Of a stretch of DNA of 64,000 bases, positions 30,520-45,500 are shown one piece after another. The stretch comes from Mycobacterium sp. DL (GTDB taxonomy: Bacteria > Actinomycetota > Actinomycetes > Mycobacteriales > Mycobacteriaceae). The notes under the pieces were generated by a model. That model did not search any database, had not been told where the DNA came from, and was given only the letters and a program-made list of their open reading frames with translations. Position 1 is the stretch's first letter; the number at the start of each line of letters is the position of its first letter. Position numbers and translations under genes: made by a program. The stretch is taken from NCBI RefSeq assembly GCF_039729195.1, contig NZ_CP155796.1, positions 5,518,001 to 5,582,000 of the forward strand. Direction: 5' to 3'.

Positions 30520-33500
30520 TACCTGTCTGCGTGGTGACCTGCGGTGCGAGCTTGGCGATCGTCGGAGCGTCGAACAGGGCACGTACCGAAAGGTCGGTGT
30601 CCAGGCCGGCGTTGATCGCGGCGATGAGTCGCATCGCGAGGATGCTGTCGCCGCCGAGGTCGAAGAACGAGTCGTGGACGCCGACGCGTTCGAGTCCGAG
30701 GACGTGGGCGTAGATGGTGGTGAGGAGTTCTTCCTTGGGGGTGGTGGGGGGACAGTAAGGGGTGGTGGTGTGTTCGGGTGTGGGTAGCGCGCGGGTGTCG
30801 AGTTTGCCGTTGACGGTCAGTGGCAGCGCGTCGAGGACGACGATTGCCGCAGGCACCATGTAGGGCGGTAGTTGTTCTGCGAGGTGGGCGCGCACGGCGG
30901 CGGGATCGGCTGCGCCGGTGACATACCCGATGAGGCGGGTGGTGCCGGGTCGGTCGTCGCGGGCGATGACGACGGCTTGGTCGACACCGTCGAGTGCGGC
31001 CAGGGCGGTCTGGATCTCGCCGAGTTCGATGCGGTAGCCGCGGATCTTGACCTGCTCATCGGCGCGTCCGAGGTATTGCAGTTGTCCGTCGGGGCGCCAC
31101 CGGACGAGGTCGCCGGTGCGGTACATCCGGGCGCCGGGTTCCCCGAAGGGGCAGGCGAGGAACCGGGTGGCGGTCAGGGCGGTGCGGCCGAGGTAGCCGA
31201 CGGTCACCCCGCGGCCGGCGACGTAGAGTTCGCCGACGACGCCTGCGGGCACGGGTCGTAGCCAGTGGTCGAGGACGAACGCCGCTGTGGTTGTGACGGG
31301 CGCTCCGATGGGGGCTGGTCCTGTCCCGGGGGCCAGGGGGGTGCTCATGGTGGCGTAGACGGTGATCTCGGTGGGGCCGTAGGCGTTGATCAGCACCCGC
31401 CCGGGCGCCCACCGATCCACGACGTCCGCGGGGCAGGCCTCCCCGCCGAGCAGCACCGCGATCGATTCCAATCCTTCGGGGGCCAGAGCGTCGACCGCGG
31501 AGGGTGTCTGGGTGAGCACGGTGACGTGTTCGGTCAGGAGCAGGGCGTGGAATTCCGGCGGGGAACCGGCGACGTCCTCGGGGACGATCACCAGCCGGCC
31601 GCCGCCGAGCAGGGCGGCCCAGATCTCCCAGACCGAGAAGTCGAAGGCGTAGGAGTGGCATTGGGTCCACACCTGCTCGGCCGGCAGTGTGGCGGGGGTG
31701 GAGGCGGCGAGGTGGACGAGGTTGTGATGGTTGACTGCAACAGCTTTCGGTGTTCCGGTGGTGCCCGACGTGTAGATCAGATAGGCGATGTCGTCGGGGT
31801 CGGGTGCCCCCATTCCGGTGGCAGGTTGGTCGTCGATCGCCGGGTCGCCGATATCGAGGACGGTCACGTTGGATTCGTCCAGTCGGCCCCGCAGTCCGAC
31901 GGTGGTGAGGACCGCGACCGGTATGGCGTCGTCGAGGATGAACGCGATACGGGAATCGGGCAGTGCGGGGTCGATCGCCAGGTAGGCGGCTCCGGTCTTG
32001 AGCGTCGCGAGCATCGCCACGACGGCCTCGGTGCAGCGTTGCATCAGCAGCGCCACCGTCATCCCGGGTCTCGCGCCGTGGCCGGCCAGCCAGTGTGCCA
32101 ACTGGTTCGCCGCCTCATCCAGTTCCCGATAGGTCGTCGATCGGCCATCAAAACGCAGAGCGACCGCGTTCGGACTGCGTCGCACACTCCCGGCGAACAA
32201 CACCGGAACCGACACCGCGGCCGGGCTGGATGCGGTCAGCACCGCCCGGTTGCCGAACTCCTCGAGGAGGGAGTGCTCGCTGTCGTCGAGTACATCGATC
32301 GATGACAACCGCTGCCCCGCATCAGCAGTCATCGCCGTCAACACCCGCCCCAACCGCCCGAGAAGATTCTTGATGCCGCCCTCGTCGAACACGTCGGTGT
32401 CGAACTCGACACGCAGGCCGAGCTCAGTGCCGGGCATGGCCTGCAGTGTCAACGGGTAGTGATTGGACTCGCGGCCGGTGAACGCGGTGATCGCCAACTC
32501 GCCGGTGCCCGCCAGCGCCCCGGTGTCGAGCGGATAGTTCTCGAAGACGAACAGGGTGTCGAACAATTGGTCCCGGCCCACAGCGCGGTGGATCTCGGTG
32601 AGCGCCAGGTGCTGGTGATCGAAGGTCCGGTTGTGATCACCGTGCAGTTGTGCGAGCAGGTCGGCGGTGGTGGTGGCCGAAGTGATGTGTGCGCGTACCG
32701 GCACGGTGTTGATCAGAAGGCCCACAATGGATTCCGCCCCCGGAATCTCGGTCGGTCGTCCTGAGACGGCGGTGCCGAACACCACATCACCGCGACCGGT
32801 CTGCCACATCAGCGTCTGTGCCCAGGCGGCCTGCAGGACGGTGTTGAGGGTGGTGTGGTGTGATCGCGCCAGCTCGCTGAGGGCCAGCGAGATGTCCTCA
32901 GGCACTTGATCCGACATGGAGCCGCGCCTCCCGAGCGTCACACGGTTCGGCGAACCGACCAGGGTGGGCGTGTCGAATCCGGCGAGTACGTCGCCCCAGG
33001 CTGTGTGTGCGGCGTCGAGATCACGATCGGCCAACCACTCGACGAAGCGGCGATACGGCACCGCGGCAGGAAGTCGATGGCCGAAATAGCTTGCGAAGAC
33101 TTCCTGCAGCAGGATCGGCAGCGACCAGCCGTCGAGCACGATGTGATGGTTGGTCAGGACAATGTGGTGCTGCTCGGGTGCGGTGCGTATCAGTGCCACC
33201 CGGAACGCCGGTGGGTTGGCGAGGTCGCAGACCGCGGCGCGTTCGGCCATGCACAGCTGAGCGATCTGCTCCTCGGAGTCCAGATGCGTGTACCGCCATG
33301 CTGCAGTGGGCTCGGCGGGGATGATCTGAACCGGGTGGTCGTACCGGTCGGTGAACGTCGCCGCCAGGTTGGGGTGGCGGCCGGCCACGGTGTGCACCGC
33401 ACCGCGCAGGCGGTCCGGGTCCAGCGGGCCTGCGATGGTGATGTCGAGCTGCATCGCGTACAGATCGCCGAAATCCTGTGCAGCGTCTGCGTGGAAGAGC

Positions 33501-36500
33501 AGCCCCTGCTGGAGTGGCGTCAGCGGTAGCACATCGGCGACGCGGTGTTGCTGCTGCAGATCGTCGATCTGCCGTTGGCTCAGGAGGGCCGGGGCGATGT
33601 CGGAGGGGGTCAGCCCACCGCCGCCGTGGGCGACGTGGGCGCAGATGCCCGCCAGGGCCTCGAACCAGAGTTGGCTGAGCCGGCCGATCTGCGCGGCATC
33701 CACGATCGCCGGGGCCCACGTCCACGTGGCGGTCAGCTGCGGACCCGTGCCGGTGTCGACGGTGGCCGCGTTGAGTTCAACGGTGTGGCCCAATGGCATC
33801 GGTATCGCGGTGGCGGCTTCTGCCACCGGCAGGCCGTCCTGGCTGGGACGCCACAGTTCATCGGACAGGTCGGCGGCCGCGGACCCGAGTCGACCGAGAT
33901 AGTTGAATCCGATCGTTGGCTCCGGCCCCGCGAGGTCGGCGTCGGTGGTGAGGTAGCGCAGCAGCCCGTAGGTCAGGGGGTCGGGAAGGGCGCGGAGTTG
34001 TTCTTTTGCGCCTTTGATGAGCGGGCCGAGGGCGGTGTCACCCGCTTTCACCTGTGCCCAACACAATCCACCACCGACATCCAGGGCTACGGGGTATTTG
34101 ACGGTGAACCAGCCGACGGTCCGCGACAGATCGATGCCGGGGGACAGCTCCTCGTCGCGACCGTGGCCTTCGACGTCGACGCCGATGGCGGTGTCTCCAT
34201 TGTCGAGGATTTCCTTGCACGCCAATGCAAGAGCGATCAGCAGGATGTCGTTGATCCCCGCGTGGAACGCCGCGGGCACGTCTCCGAGTAGCTGACGGGT
34301 CGTGTCGGTATCCAGGCGGGAGGTGAGGCTATCTGCGCTGGCATAGGTGTCCCGGTCGGGTTGGGGTGCCGGCAACGACAGCGGAGTCGACAGCACTCGC
34401 CGCCAGTCGTCCGCCCGGTCGAGGACCGCGGGCTCAGTCGCCCGGTCGGCCAGCAGCGATGCCCAGGTGACGAAGGAGGTCCCGACGGCCGGCAACGTCA
34501 CCGGCTGGCCGTTGTGGTGTTGCGCCCAGGCGATGTTGAGGTCTTCGAGCAGGATCCGCCAGGACACGGCGTCGACGGCCAGGTGGTGCACGATCAGCGC
34601 CAGCTGACCGGTCGACGACGACCACAGAGCGCTCACCATCACTCCTGTGGCGGGGTGCAACCGCGACCGCGCCGAAACGACTGCGTCCTCGGACAATTCC
34701 TCGACGACGTGCACGCAGCCCTGCGCGTCGACCGCCCCGGGGCCGGGCACATGAAGCGACGAGCCATCGGCGCTCGCCCGGAGCATTCCGTGCCGATCCA
34801 GCAGGGTCTGCAGCACGACGATGACGTCAGCCGGGGTGGCTCCGGTGGGGGCCTGTACGACGACGGTCTGGTTGAACTGGCGGGTGGGGCCGTCGACGGT
34901 CTGGAGCCAGCGCATGATCGGGGTGGCGACCAGGTCGCCGATGCCGTCATCGACCGGTCCGGATACTGCGCCGCCCGCGCCGACCACCCGGGCCAGTCGG
35001 GCCACGGTCTGCTCGACGAAGACGTCACGAGGGCGACACGTCAGACCGGCGGCCCGCGCTTGGGCGACCACCTGCATCGACAGGATGCTGTCACCACCCA
35101 GATCGAAGAACGACTCGTCGACGCCGACCCGCTCGAGTCCGAGGACCTGGGCGTAGATCCCGGCCAGGATCTGCTCGACCGCGTCGGTCGGGGCGCGGTA
35201 CCGATCGGTGGTCTCGTATTCGGGTGCGGGAAGGGCGCGCGTGTCGAGTTTGCCGCTGACCGTCAGTGGCAGAGCGTCGAGAACGACCACTGCGGCGGGG
35301 ACCATGTAGGTGGGGAGCTGTTGCGCCAGCTGGTCACGCGTCGCGACGGGATCAATTGTGCTGTTGGCTGATTCGGTGAGGTAGCCGACGAGGCGGGTGG
35401 TACCGGGCCGGTCTTCGCGGGCGATCACCACCGCCTGGTCGACACCGTCGAGTGCGGCCAGGGCGGTCTGGATTTCGCCGAGTTCGATGCGATAGCCACG
35501 GATCTTGACCTGCTCATCCGCCCGTCCCAGGTAATGCAGTTGTCCATCGGGGCGCCAGAACACCAGATCGCCGGTCCTGTACATCCGCGCGCCGGGTTTC
35601 CCGAACGGGCAGGCGATGAACCGTGATGCGGTCAGGCCGGTGCGGCCGATGTACCCCATGCCGATGCCTCGCCCGGCGACGTAGAGTTCGCCGACCACGC
35701 CCGCGGGCACCGGCTTCAGCCATTCGTCGAGCACGAAGGCCGCCGCAGTCGGGACCGGTGCGCCGATCGGCGCCGCGCCGGACCGGGGGGTCAGCGGTGC
35801 GCTCATCGACGCGTAGACGGTGATCTCGGTGGGGCCGTAGGCGTTGATCAGCACCCGTCGCGGCGCCCACCGATCCACCACCTCCGCGGGGCAGGCCTCT
35901 CCGCCGAGCAGCACCGCCACCGAATCCAAATCCTCGGGGGATAGGGCATTGACCGCGGAGGGTGTCTGGGTGAGCACGTTGACGCGTTCGCTGACCAGCA
36001 GCGCGTGGAAGTCCTGAGGTGACCCGGCCACGTCCTCGGGGACGATCACCAGCCGTCCGCCGCCGAGAAGCGCGGCCCAGATCTCCCACACCGAGAAATC
36101 GAACGCATACGAATGGCATTGCGTCCACACCGGTTCCGCCGGAAGATCGGCCGGCGTGGATGCCACCAGATGGGTAAGGTTTTGCTGGGTGATGGCCACG
36201 CCCTTGGGCGTTCCGGTGGTTCCCGAGGTGTAGATCAGGTACGCGATGTCATCGGGGTGCGGTGCGGGTGGGGCAGTGGCTGGTTGGTCGTTGATGGCTG
36301 GATCGTCGACTTCGATGACCGGAAGGTGGTACTTGTCCAGCCGGCTCCGAAGCCCGGTGGTGGTGATGAGCACGATCGGCGCCGCGTCGGTGAGCATGAA
36401 CCCGAGGCGGGCGTCGGGCAATCTCGAGTCGATCGCCAGGTAGGCCGCCCCGGTCCTGAGTACCGCCAGCATCGCGACGACGGCCTGCGCCGAGCGGTCC

Positions 36501-39500
36501 AGCAGCAGCGCGACACATTCGCCGGGACGTGCGCCCCGGCTGGACAGCAAGTGCGCCAACCGGTTCGCGGCCTCGTCGAGTTCCCGGTAGGTCAGCGAGC
36601 GGCCTGCGAAGCTCACTGCCACCGCTTCAGGTATGCGGTCCACGACCTCGGCGAACATCTCGGGAACCGACAGCTGCGCAGGCTCTGGTGCGGTCAGCAC
36701 TGCCTTGTTGCCGATGTCGTCGAGGCGGGTCCGTTCACCGATATCGAGCACATCGATCGACGAGAGCCGCTGCCCCGGGTCGGCGGTCACGGCCGCGAGC
36801 ACCCGCTCGAATCGCCCGACCAGTGTCTCGATGCTGTCCGCGTCGAACACATCGGTGCGGAACTCCACCGTCCCGCCGATCCCGGCGGGCTCCCCTGTGT
36901 CGCTGAAGCGTTCGGCCAGCGAGAACGACAGGTCAGTACGGGCGGTGTGGGTGTCGATCGGTATCTGGGTGACCTGCAGTTCACCGAGCGTCAACCCGGG
37001 GTCGTCGTTGCCGTGCCCGGGCAGGTTCTGCCAGGACAACAGCACCTGAACGAGGGGGTGATGGGTGAGCGAGCGGGTGGGGTTGAGCCGCTCGACCAGC
37101 AATTCGAAGGGCACGTCCTGGTGTTCGTAGCCGGCCAGGGTGCGCTGTCTGACCTGTGCCACCAGCTCGGTGAAGCTGGGGTCGCCGGTGAGATCCACCC
37201 GAAGGACCAGGGTGTTGACGAAGAACCCCACCAATTCCTCGAGGGCCGGATCGCTTCGCCCGGCGATCGGGAACCCCACCGCCACATCAGAACTGGCGCT
37301 CACACGCGACAACAGCACGGCCAGTGCGGCCTGAACGACCATGAAACTCGTCGCGTTGTGGTCGGCGGCGACCGCACGCACCCCCTGCTGCAGTGCTGCG
37401 GGCCACTGCACCGTCACGCTGGCGCCCCGGTGATCGGCGACCGGCGGATACGGCCGATCCGTGGGTAACTGCAGGCGTTCGGGAAGTCCGGCGAGTGCGT
37501 TCTGCCAGTAGGCGAGCTGCGTGGCGATGGGCCCGGAGCTGTCGGTCAGATCGCCGAATTGCGCACGCTGCCAGAGCGTGTAATCGATGTATTGGAGGGG
37601 CAATCGAGCCCAGTCCGGCGGCTGCCCGACGCGTCGGCCCGCATAGGCCTCGCCCAGGTCGCGCATCAGCGGAGTGATCGACCAGCCGTCGGCGGCGATA
37701 TGGTGCACCACGCCCACCAGGATGTGCTCGTCGTCAGAGACACGGAGAAGCCCTGCCCGCAGTGGGATCTCGGCTGACAGGTCGAACGTGTGGCGCGCAG
37801 CTTCGTCGATGGCCTCACCGAGCCTGCTCGCCGACCATCCGGCGGCATCGATGACATCCCAACCCAAGTCGGCCCCTTCGGCGGAAACGACACACTGCTG
37901 GGGGATCCCGTCGGGCGCGGTGATCGAAGTGCGCAGGCTTTCATGGCGGCCAACCACATCGGCGAATGCCGCCGCCAGTGCGGCGGGATCGAGGCGCCCA
38001 CGCAGTCGCAGCGCCACGGCCAGGTTGTAGACCGGCGAGGGCCCCTGCAACTGGTCGATGAACCACAACCGGCTCTGGGCGAACGACAGCGGAATCGTCG
38101 ACGGCCGCTCGACAGCCACCAACGGCTCACGTCGGCTGCCACCCCCGCTGATCCGGGGCGCCAACTGGGCGACTGTGGGCGAATCGAACAACGTGCGCAC
38201 CGATAGGTCGGCGTTCAGGCTGGTGTTGATCGCGGCGACCAGGCGCATCGCCGACAGCGAATCTCCGCCGAGGTCGAAGAAGGAGTCGTCGACGCCCACG
38301 TGCTCGAGGCCGAGTACCTGGGCGTAGACGGTGACGAGGATTTCCTCGACGGGGGTGGCGGGGGCGCGGTAGTGCCCGCCGTCGAGGTATTCGGGCGCAG
38401 GCAGGGCACGGACGTCGAGCTTGCCGTTGACCGTCAGTGGAAGAGCGTGGAGAGTCACGATCGCGGTGGGCACCATGTACGCGGGCAGTCGCTCGGCCAG
38501 CGCGGATCGTAGCTCGGCCGGGTCTGCTGTTCCGATGAAGTAGGCGACGAGACGGGTGATGCCGGGGTGGTCTTGCCGGGCGATGACGGCGGCTTGTTCG
38601 ACGCCGTCCACTGCGACGAGTGCTGACCGGATTTCACTGAGCTCGATCCGATAACCGCGGATCTTGACCTGTTCATCGGCGCGACCCAGGTACTGCAACT
38701 GCCCATCGGCACCCCACCGCACCAGGTCTCCCGTGCGGTACATCCGGGTGCCGGGTTCACCGAACGGGCAGGCGACGAAACGTGATCCGGTCAGTCCGGT
38801 GCGGCGGAGGTAGCCCACGCTGACGCCGCGCCCGGCGATATACAGCTCGCCGACCACCTCAGGTGGCACCGGGCGCAGCCATCCGTCGAGGACGAACAAC
38901 GCCGCCGTCGGGATCGGCGCGCCGATCGGCACCGACGCAGACCCGGGTGGCAGGGGTGCGCTCATCGACGCGTACAGGGTGATCTCGGTGGGACCGTAGG
39001 CGTTGATCACCACCCGCCCGGGTGCCCACCGATCGACGACGTCGGTGGGACAGGCTTCCCCGCCGAGCAGCACCGCCACCGATTCCAGACCTTCGGGGTT
39101 CAAGGCGGTGATGGCGGAGGGAGTTTGGGTGAGCACGTTGACGTGTTCCCTGACAAGCAGGGCGTGGAAATCTGCAGGGGAGCCGGTGACGTCCTCGGGC
39201 ACGATCACCAAGCGGGCGCCGCAGAGCAGCGCGCCCCAGATCTCCCATACCGAGAAGTCGAACGCATACGAATGACACTGTGTCCACACCTGTTCCGGTG
39301 GAAGATCCGATGGTGTGGACATCACCAGGTGGGCCAGGTTGTGGTGGGTGACCGCGACGCCTTTGGGGGTGCCCGTGGTACCTGAGGTGTAGATCAGATA
39401 GGCGAAGTCATCTGAGCCGGGTGCCGGCAGGGCGGCATCGGGTTGAGTGTCGATGCGGGGATCGTCGATATCGATGAGCGCGCCGCTGTAGCCGTGGAGC

Positions 39501-42500
39501 CGCTCGGCCAACTGGATGCTGGTGACCGCAGCGACAGGACTGGCATCGGTGAGTAGGAATGTGATCCGGGTGTCGGGCAGCGCGGGGTCGATCGCCAGGT
39601 AGGCCGCTCCGGTTTTGAGCACCGCGAGCATGGCTACAACGGCTTTTGCTGAGCGTTGCAGCAGCAGCGCGACGCATTCGCCCGGCCGCGCACCGTGGCC
39701 GGCCAACTCGTGCGCCAACCGGTTCGCTGCCCTGTCGAGTTCCCGGTAGGACAGCGACAGGCCCGCGAAGCGCACCGCGACGGCGTCGGGGGTACAGACG
39801 ACGTGCTCGGCGAACAACTCAGGTACCGATACGGGAGGCGGTGCCGGTGCGGTCAACGCCGCCAGGTTGCCGAACCGATCCAGGCGCCGGTGTTCACCGG
39901 GGTTGAGCACATCGAACGACACCAGCCGCTGCCCCGCATCGACGGCCATCGACATCAACACCCGCTGCAGCCGTTCGCCGAGTGCCTCGACGGTAGCGGT
40001 GTCGAACACGTCGGTGTCGAACTCGAGGCGCAGGCCTAATTCGTTGCCCGGCATGGCTTGCAGCGTCAGCGGATAGTGGTTGGATTCGCGAGCGGTGATA
40101 CCGGTGATGGCCAGCTCACCGGTGCCGGAGAGTGCGGTGGTGTCGACCGGGTAGTTCTCGTAGACGAACAGGGTGTCGAACAGTTGGTCCTGGCCCACGA
40201 TGCGGTGGATCTCGGTGAGCGCCAGATGCTGGTGTTCGAGCGTGTGGTTGTGGGCGCTGTGCAGCTGGTCGAGCAGGTCGGCGGTGGTGCTCGCGGGGGT
40301 GACACGCGCGCGCACCGGAACGGTGTTGATCAGCAGGCCCACAATGGTTTCCGCGCCGGCGATCTCCGCCGGGCGGCCTGATACGGCAGTGCCGAAGGCG
40401 ACATCGTTTCGGCCGGTCTGCCACATCAACGTCTGCGCCCACGCGGCCTGCAGCACCGTGTTGAGGGTGGTGTGGTGCGCGCGTGCCAGCTCACGGAGCG
40501 CCTGGCTGCTCTCCTCGGACACCCGGGATCTGTGGATGCCGCGCGGACCCAGCCCGAGTCGACCGGGCGGACCGACCAGTGTGGGGGCGTCGAAGCCGGC
40601 CAGTACCTCGCGCCAGGCCAGGTGGGCGGCGTCACGGTCTCGATCGGCCAACCATTCGACGAAGCGGCGGTACGGCACCGCTGCGGGTAGTCGCTGGCCG
40701 AAATAGCTTGCGAACACTTCCTGGAGCAGGATCGGCAGCGACCAGCCGTCGAGCACGATGTGATGGTTGGTCAGGATGATCCGGTGCTGTTCGGGTGCGG
40801 TGCGGATCAACGCGCCGCGGAATGCCGGCGGCGTGGCAAGGTCGCAGACAGCGACGCGTTCGGCTGCGCACAGTTGGCGGATCTTCTCTTCGGAGTCCAA
40901 CGTCAGGTATTGCCAAGGGATGTCGGGGTCGGCGGGGATGACCTGCAGGGGTTCGTCGGATTGGTCGCTGAACTGTGCGGCGAGGTTGGGGTGGCGGTTG
41001 ACGACCGTGAGCACTGCGTTGCGCAGGCGGTCGGGATCCAGTGGCCCGGTGATGGTGATGCCGAGTTGCATCGCATAGAGATCGCCGAGATCCGTTGCGG
41101 TGTGGGCGTGGTAGAGCAGTCCGTGTTGGAGCGGGGTCAGCGGTAGGACGTCGGCGACGTGGTATTGCTGCTCGAGGTGGTTGATCTGCTGTTGGGTGAG
41201 TTGTGCCGGGGCGATGTCGGAGGGGGTCAGCCCGCCGCCGCCGTGGGCGACCAGCGCGCAGATGCCGGCCAGGGCCTCGAACCACAATTGGCTCAGCCGG
41301 CCGACTTCGTCGTGGCCGAGGGCCGAAGGCGCCCAGAGCCACGTGGCGTTGACGGTGGGGCCGGTGCCGGTGTCGACGGTCGCGGCGTTGAGTTCTACGG
41401 TGTGGCCCAGCGGCATCGGCACCGCCGTCGCGGCTTCGGTGAGTGACAGACCATCGTGACTGGGACGCCACAACCCATCGGACAGGTCCGCGGCCCCGAG
41501 TCGGCCGAGGTAATTGAATCCGACGGACGGGTCCGATCCGGCGAGGTCGACGTCAGGGTTGAGGTAGCGCAGAAGTCCGTAGGTCAGGCCGTCGGGCAGG
41601 GAGCGCAGTTGCTCCTTGGCGCCCTTGATGACATCGGCCAGGGCCGCATCACCGACTGTGATCTGACCCCAGGACAATCCGCCGACATTCAGTGCGACCG
41701 GGTACTTGGTGGTGAACCAGCCCACGGTGCGCGACAGGTCGATCCCGGGGGAGAGGTCTTCGTTCCGGCCGTGGCCTTCGACGTCGATGGCGATCGGGGT
41801 GTCATTGTTGCCGGCGAATACGTGGCACGCCAACGCGTAGGCGATGAGCAGGATGTCGTTGATCCCGGCGTGGAATGCAGCGGGTACCTCGCCGAGCAGT
41901 TGACGGGTCGTGTCGGTGTCAAGCGAGGCGGTGAGATGTCCTGCGCTGGCGTAGGTGTCCGAATCGGTTCGGGGTGTGGGCAGCGATGGCGGGGTGGCGA
42001 GCACGCGTCGCCAGGCCTCCGCGTCGTCGACGACGGCGGGGTTGTGTGCCTGCTCGGCCAGCAGTGTTGCCCAGGTGGTGAAGGATGTCCCGGTGATCGG
42101 CAATGTCACCGGTTGTCCGTTGTGGTGTTGTGCCCAGGCGATGTTGAGGTCTTCGAGCAGTATCCGCCAGGACACCGCATCGACGGCCAGGTGATGCACG
42201 ATCAACGCCAACTGGCCGGTGGAGGATCCCCACAGCGCCCTGAGCATCACTCCCGCGGCGGGATTCAACCGCGATCGCGCTGAAAGCAGCACGTCGTCGG
42301 ATAGCACGCGCACCGATTCGACGCAGCCTTCCGCCTGAACCGCACCGGCTTCGGGGACCTGTAGGGACCAGCCGTCGCCGCCGTCGACGGCGCGTAGCCG
42401 AAGTATGGCGTGCCGGTCCAGCAGAGCCTGCAGAACCACCACCACATCGGACCGGGTGACTCCGGCCGGGGCTTGCACCACCATCGTCTGGTTGAACTGG

Positions 42501-45500
42501 TCGACGGGCCCGTCGACGGTGCTCAGCCATCGCATGATCGGGGTGGCGGGCAACGGTCCGACGCCTTCGTCGATCGGCACCGCCGTTCCGTCGGTGACTC
42601 CGGCGACCCGGGCCAGTCGCGCCACGGTCTGTTCGACGAAGATATCGCGGGGCCGACACGTCAGACCGGCGGCCCGCGCCCGCGCGACGACCTGCATCGA
42701 CAGGATGCTGTCACCACCGAGGTCGAAGAACGAGTCGTCGACGCCGACCTGCTCGAGTCCGAGTACCTGGGCGTAGATGGTGGCGAGGATTTCTTCTATG
42801 GGGGTGCTCGGGGCTCGGTATTGGTCGGTGCCGGTGGGTTCGGGTATGGGCAGGGCGCGGGTGTCGAGTTTGCCGTTGACGGTGAGGGGCAGGGCGTCGA
42901 GGGCGACGACTGCGACGGGGACCATGTAGGCGGGGAGTTGTCCGGACAGCGCGGTACGCGCGACGGCAGGGTCCGCGGTTCCGGTGATGTATGCGATGAG
43001 TTGTGTTGTGCCGGAGTGGGTGTCGCGGGTGATGACAACAGCCTGTTCGACTCCGTCGAGTGCGGCCAGGGCGGTGTGGATTTCGCCGAGTTCGATACGG
43101 TAGCCCCGGATCTTGACCTGCTCATCCGCCCGTCCGAGGTATTGCAGTTGTCCGTCTCTGCGCCAGCGGACGAGGTCTCCGGTGCGGTACATCCGGGCGC
43201 CGGGTCGGCCGAACGGGCAGGCGATGAATCGTGATGCGGTCGGGCCGGTGCGGCCGTGGTATCCGACGGCTACGCCGCGGCCGGCGACATAGAGTTCGCC
43301 GACGACTCCTTCGGGCACGGGGCGTAGCGAATGGTCGAGGACGAATAGCGCCGAGGTCGCAACGGGCGCACCGATCGGTGCGGGGCCCGACCCTGCCGTC
43401 AGCGGAGTGCTCATCGAGGCATAGACGGTGATCTCGGTGGGCCCGTAGGCGTTGATGACCACCCGCCCTGGCGCCCAGTGGTCCACGATGTCGGCGGGGC
43501 AGGCTTCCCCCCCGAGCAGCAGCGCCACCGAGTCCAGCCCTTCAGGGCTGAGCGCGGTCACCGCGGAGGGGGTTTGGGTCAGCACCGTGACGTGTTCGCG
43601 CACGAGTAGGGCACGGAAGTCGGGTGGTGAGGCTGCGACTTCGGGGGGGACGACGACCAGGCGTCCACCGCCGAGAAGCGCGGCCCAGATCTCCCATACC
43701 GAGAAATCGAATGCGTACGAATGGCATTGGGTCCACACCTGTTCGGCCGGAAGATCCGCGGGTGTGGAGTCGGTGAGATGTGCCAGGTTGTGGTGAGTGA
43801 CGGCGACACCTTTGGGGGTGCCGGTGGTGCCCGAGGTGTAGATCAGGTAAGCGATGTCGTCAGAGTGGGGTGTGGGCAGGCTGGTGGTGGGTTGGTCGTT
43901 GATGGCCGGGTCGTCGACATCGATGACTGCGATGTCGTGGCCGGCCAGGCGGGTGCGCAGCGCCGCGGTGGTGATCAGTGTGGTCGGTGTAGCGTCGGTC
44001 AGCAGGAACGCGAGGCGGGCGTCGGGCAGCGCGGGATCGATCGCCAGGTACGCCGCACCGGTCTTGAGCGCCGCCAGCATGGCGACGACGGCCTGCGCCG
44101 AGCGGTCCAGCAGCAGCGCCACGCACTGGCCGGGACCTGCGCCGTGGCTTGCCAGCTCGTGTGACAACCGGTTCGCGGCCTCGTCGAGTTCCCGGTAGGA
44201 CAGCGAGCGGCCCGCGAAGCTCACCGCCACCGCGTGCGGGGCGCGGCCCACCTGCTCGGCGAACATCTCAGGAACCGACAGCTGCGCAGGTTCCGGTGCG
44301 GTCAGTGCCGCCCGGTTACCGAACTCCTCCAGGCGGGCATGTTCGCTGTCGTCGAGCACGTCGATCGACGAGAGTCGCTGCCGCGCATCAGTAGTCATCG
44401 CCACCAACACCCGCTGCAACCGCTCGGTGAGAGTTTCGACGGTGGCGGAGTCGAACACATCGGTGCGGAACTCCACCGTCCCGTCGATCCCGGCGGGCTC
44501 TCCGGTGTCGCTGAAACGTTCGGCCAGCGAGAACGACAGGTCCGTGCGGGCGGTACGGGTGTCGATCGGCATCTGGGTGACTTGCAGCTCACCCAGCGCC
44601 AGTCCGGCGGCGGTGTCGCTGAGGGCGTGCGCGGGCAGGTTCTGCCAGGCCAGCAACACCTGGACGAGTGGGTGGTGAGTCAGGCTCCGGGCCGGATTGA
44701 GCTGGTCGACCAGCACCTCGAAAGGCACATCTTGATTCTCGAACGCGCCGAGGGTGCGCCGGCGGACCTGGGCCAGCAGTTCGCCTACGGTGGGGTCGCC
44801 GGCCAGGTCGACCCGCAGCACCAAGGTGTTGACAAAAAAGCCCACCAGCTCGTCTAGTGCCGGATCGCCGCGGCCGGCGATCGGGAACCCGACTGCCACA
44901 TCGGAACTGGAGCTCATCCGCGACAGCAGCACCGCCAACGCGGCCTGCACCACCATGAAACCGGTCGCGTTGTGCTCGGCGGCCACTTCTCGGACACGCT
45001 GCTGCAACGCCGCGGGCCATTGCACCGCCACGGTGGAGCCGTGCTGATCGGCGGCCGGCGGATAGGGCCGATCCGTCGGCAGCTGCAGGCGTTCAGGCAT
45101 CCCGGCGAGCGCATCCTGCCAGTAGCCGAGCTGCGCGGCGATCACACTCTCACTCTCGCCGAGGTCACCGAGGCGTTTTCGTTGCCAGAGCGTGTAATCG
45201 ATGTACTGAACCGGCAATCGAGCCCAGCCCGGGGATCGCCCGGCGCACCGGCAGGCATACGCCTCGCCAAGGTCTCGCACCAGCGGAGTGACCGACCAGC
45301 CGTCGGCGGCGATGTGATGAACCGAGGCCACCAGTACATGGTCGTCAACGGCGGAACGGAGCAGTACGGCTCGCAGGGGGATCTCGGTCGACAGATCGAA
45401 GGTGTGACGTGCCGCGGCTCCGATCGCCTCACCAAGCCGGTTCGCAGGCCATCCCGTGGCATCCACCACCTGCCAGCCGAACTCGGCCCGTTCGGCAGGG

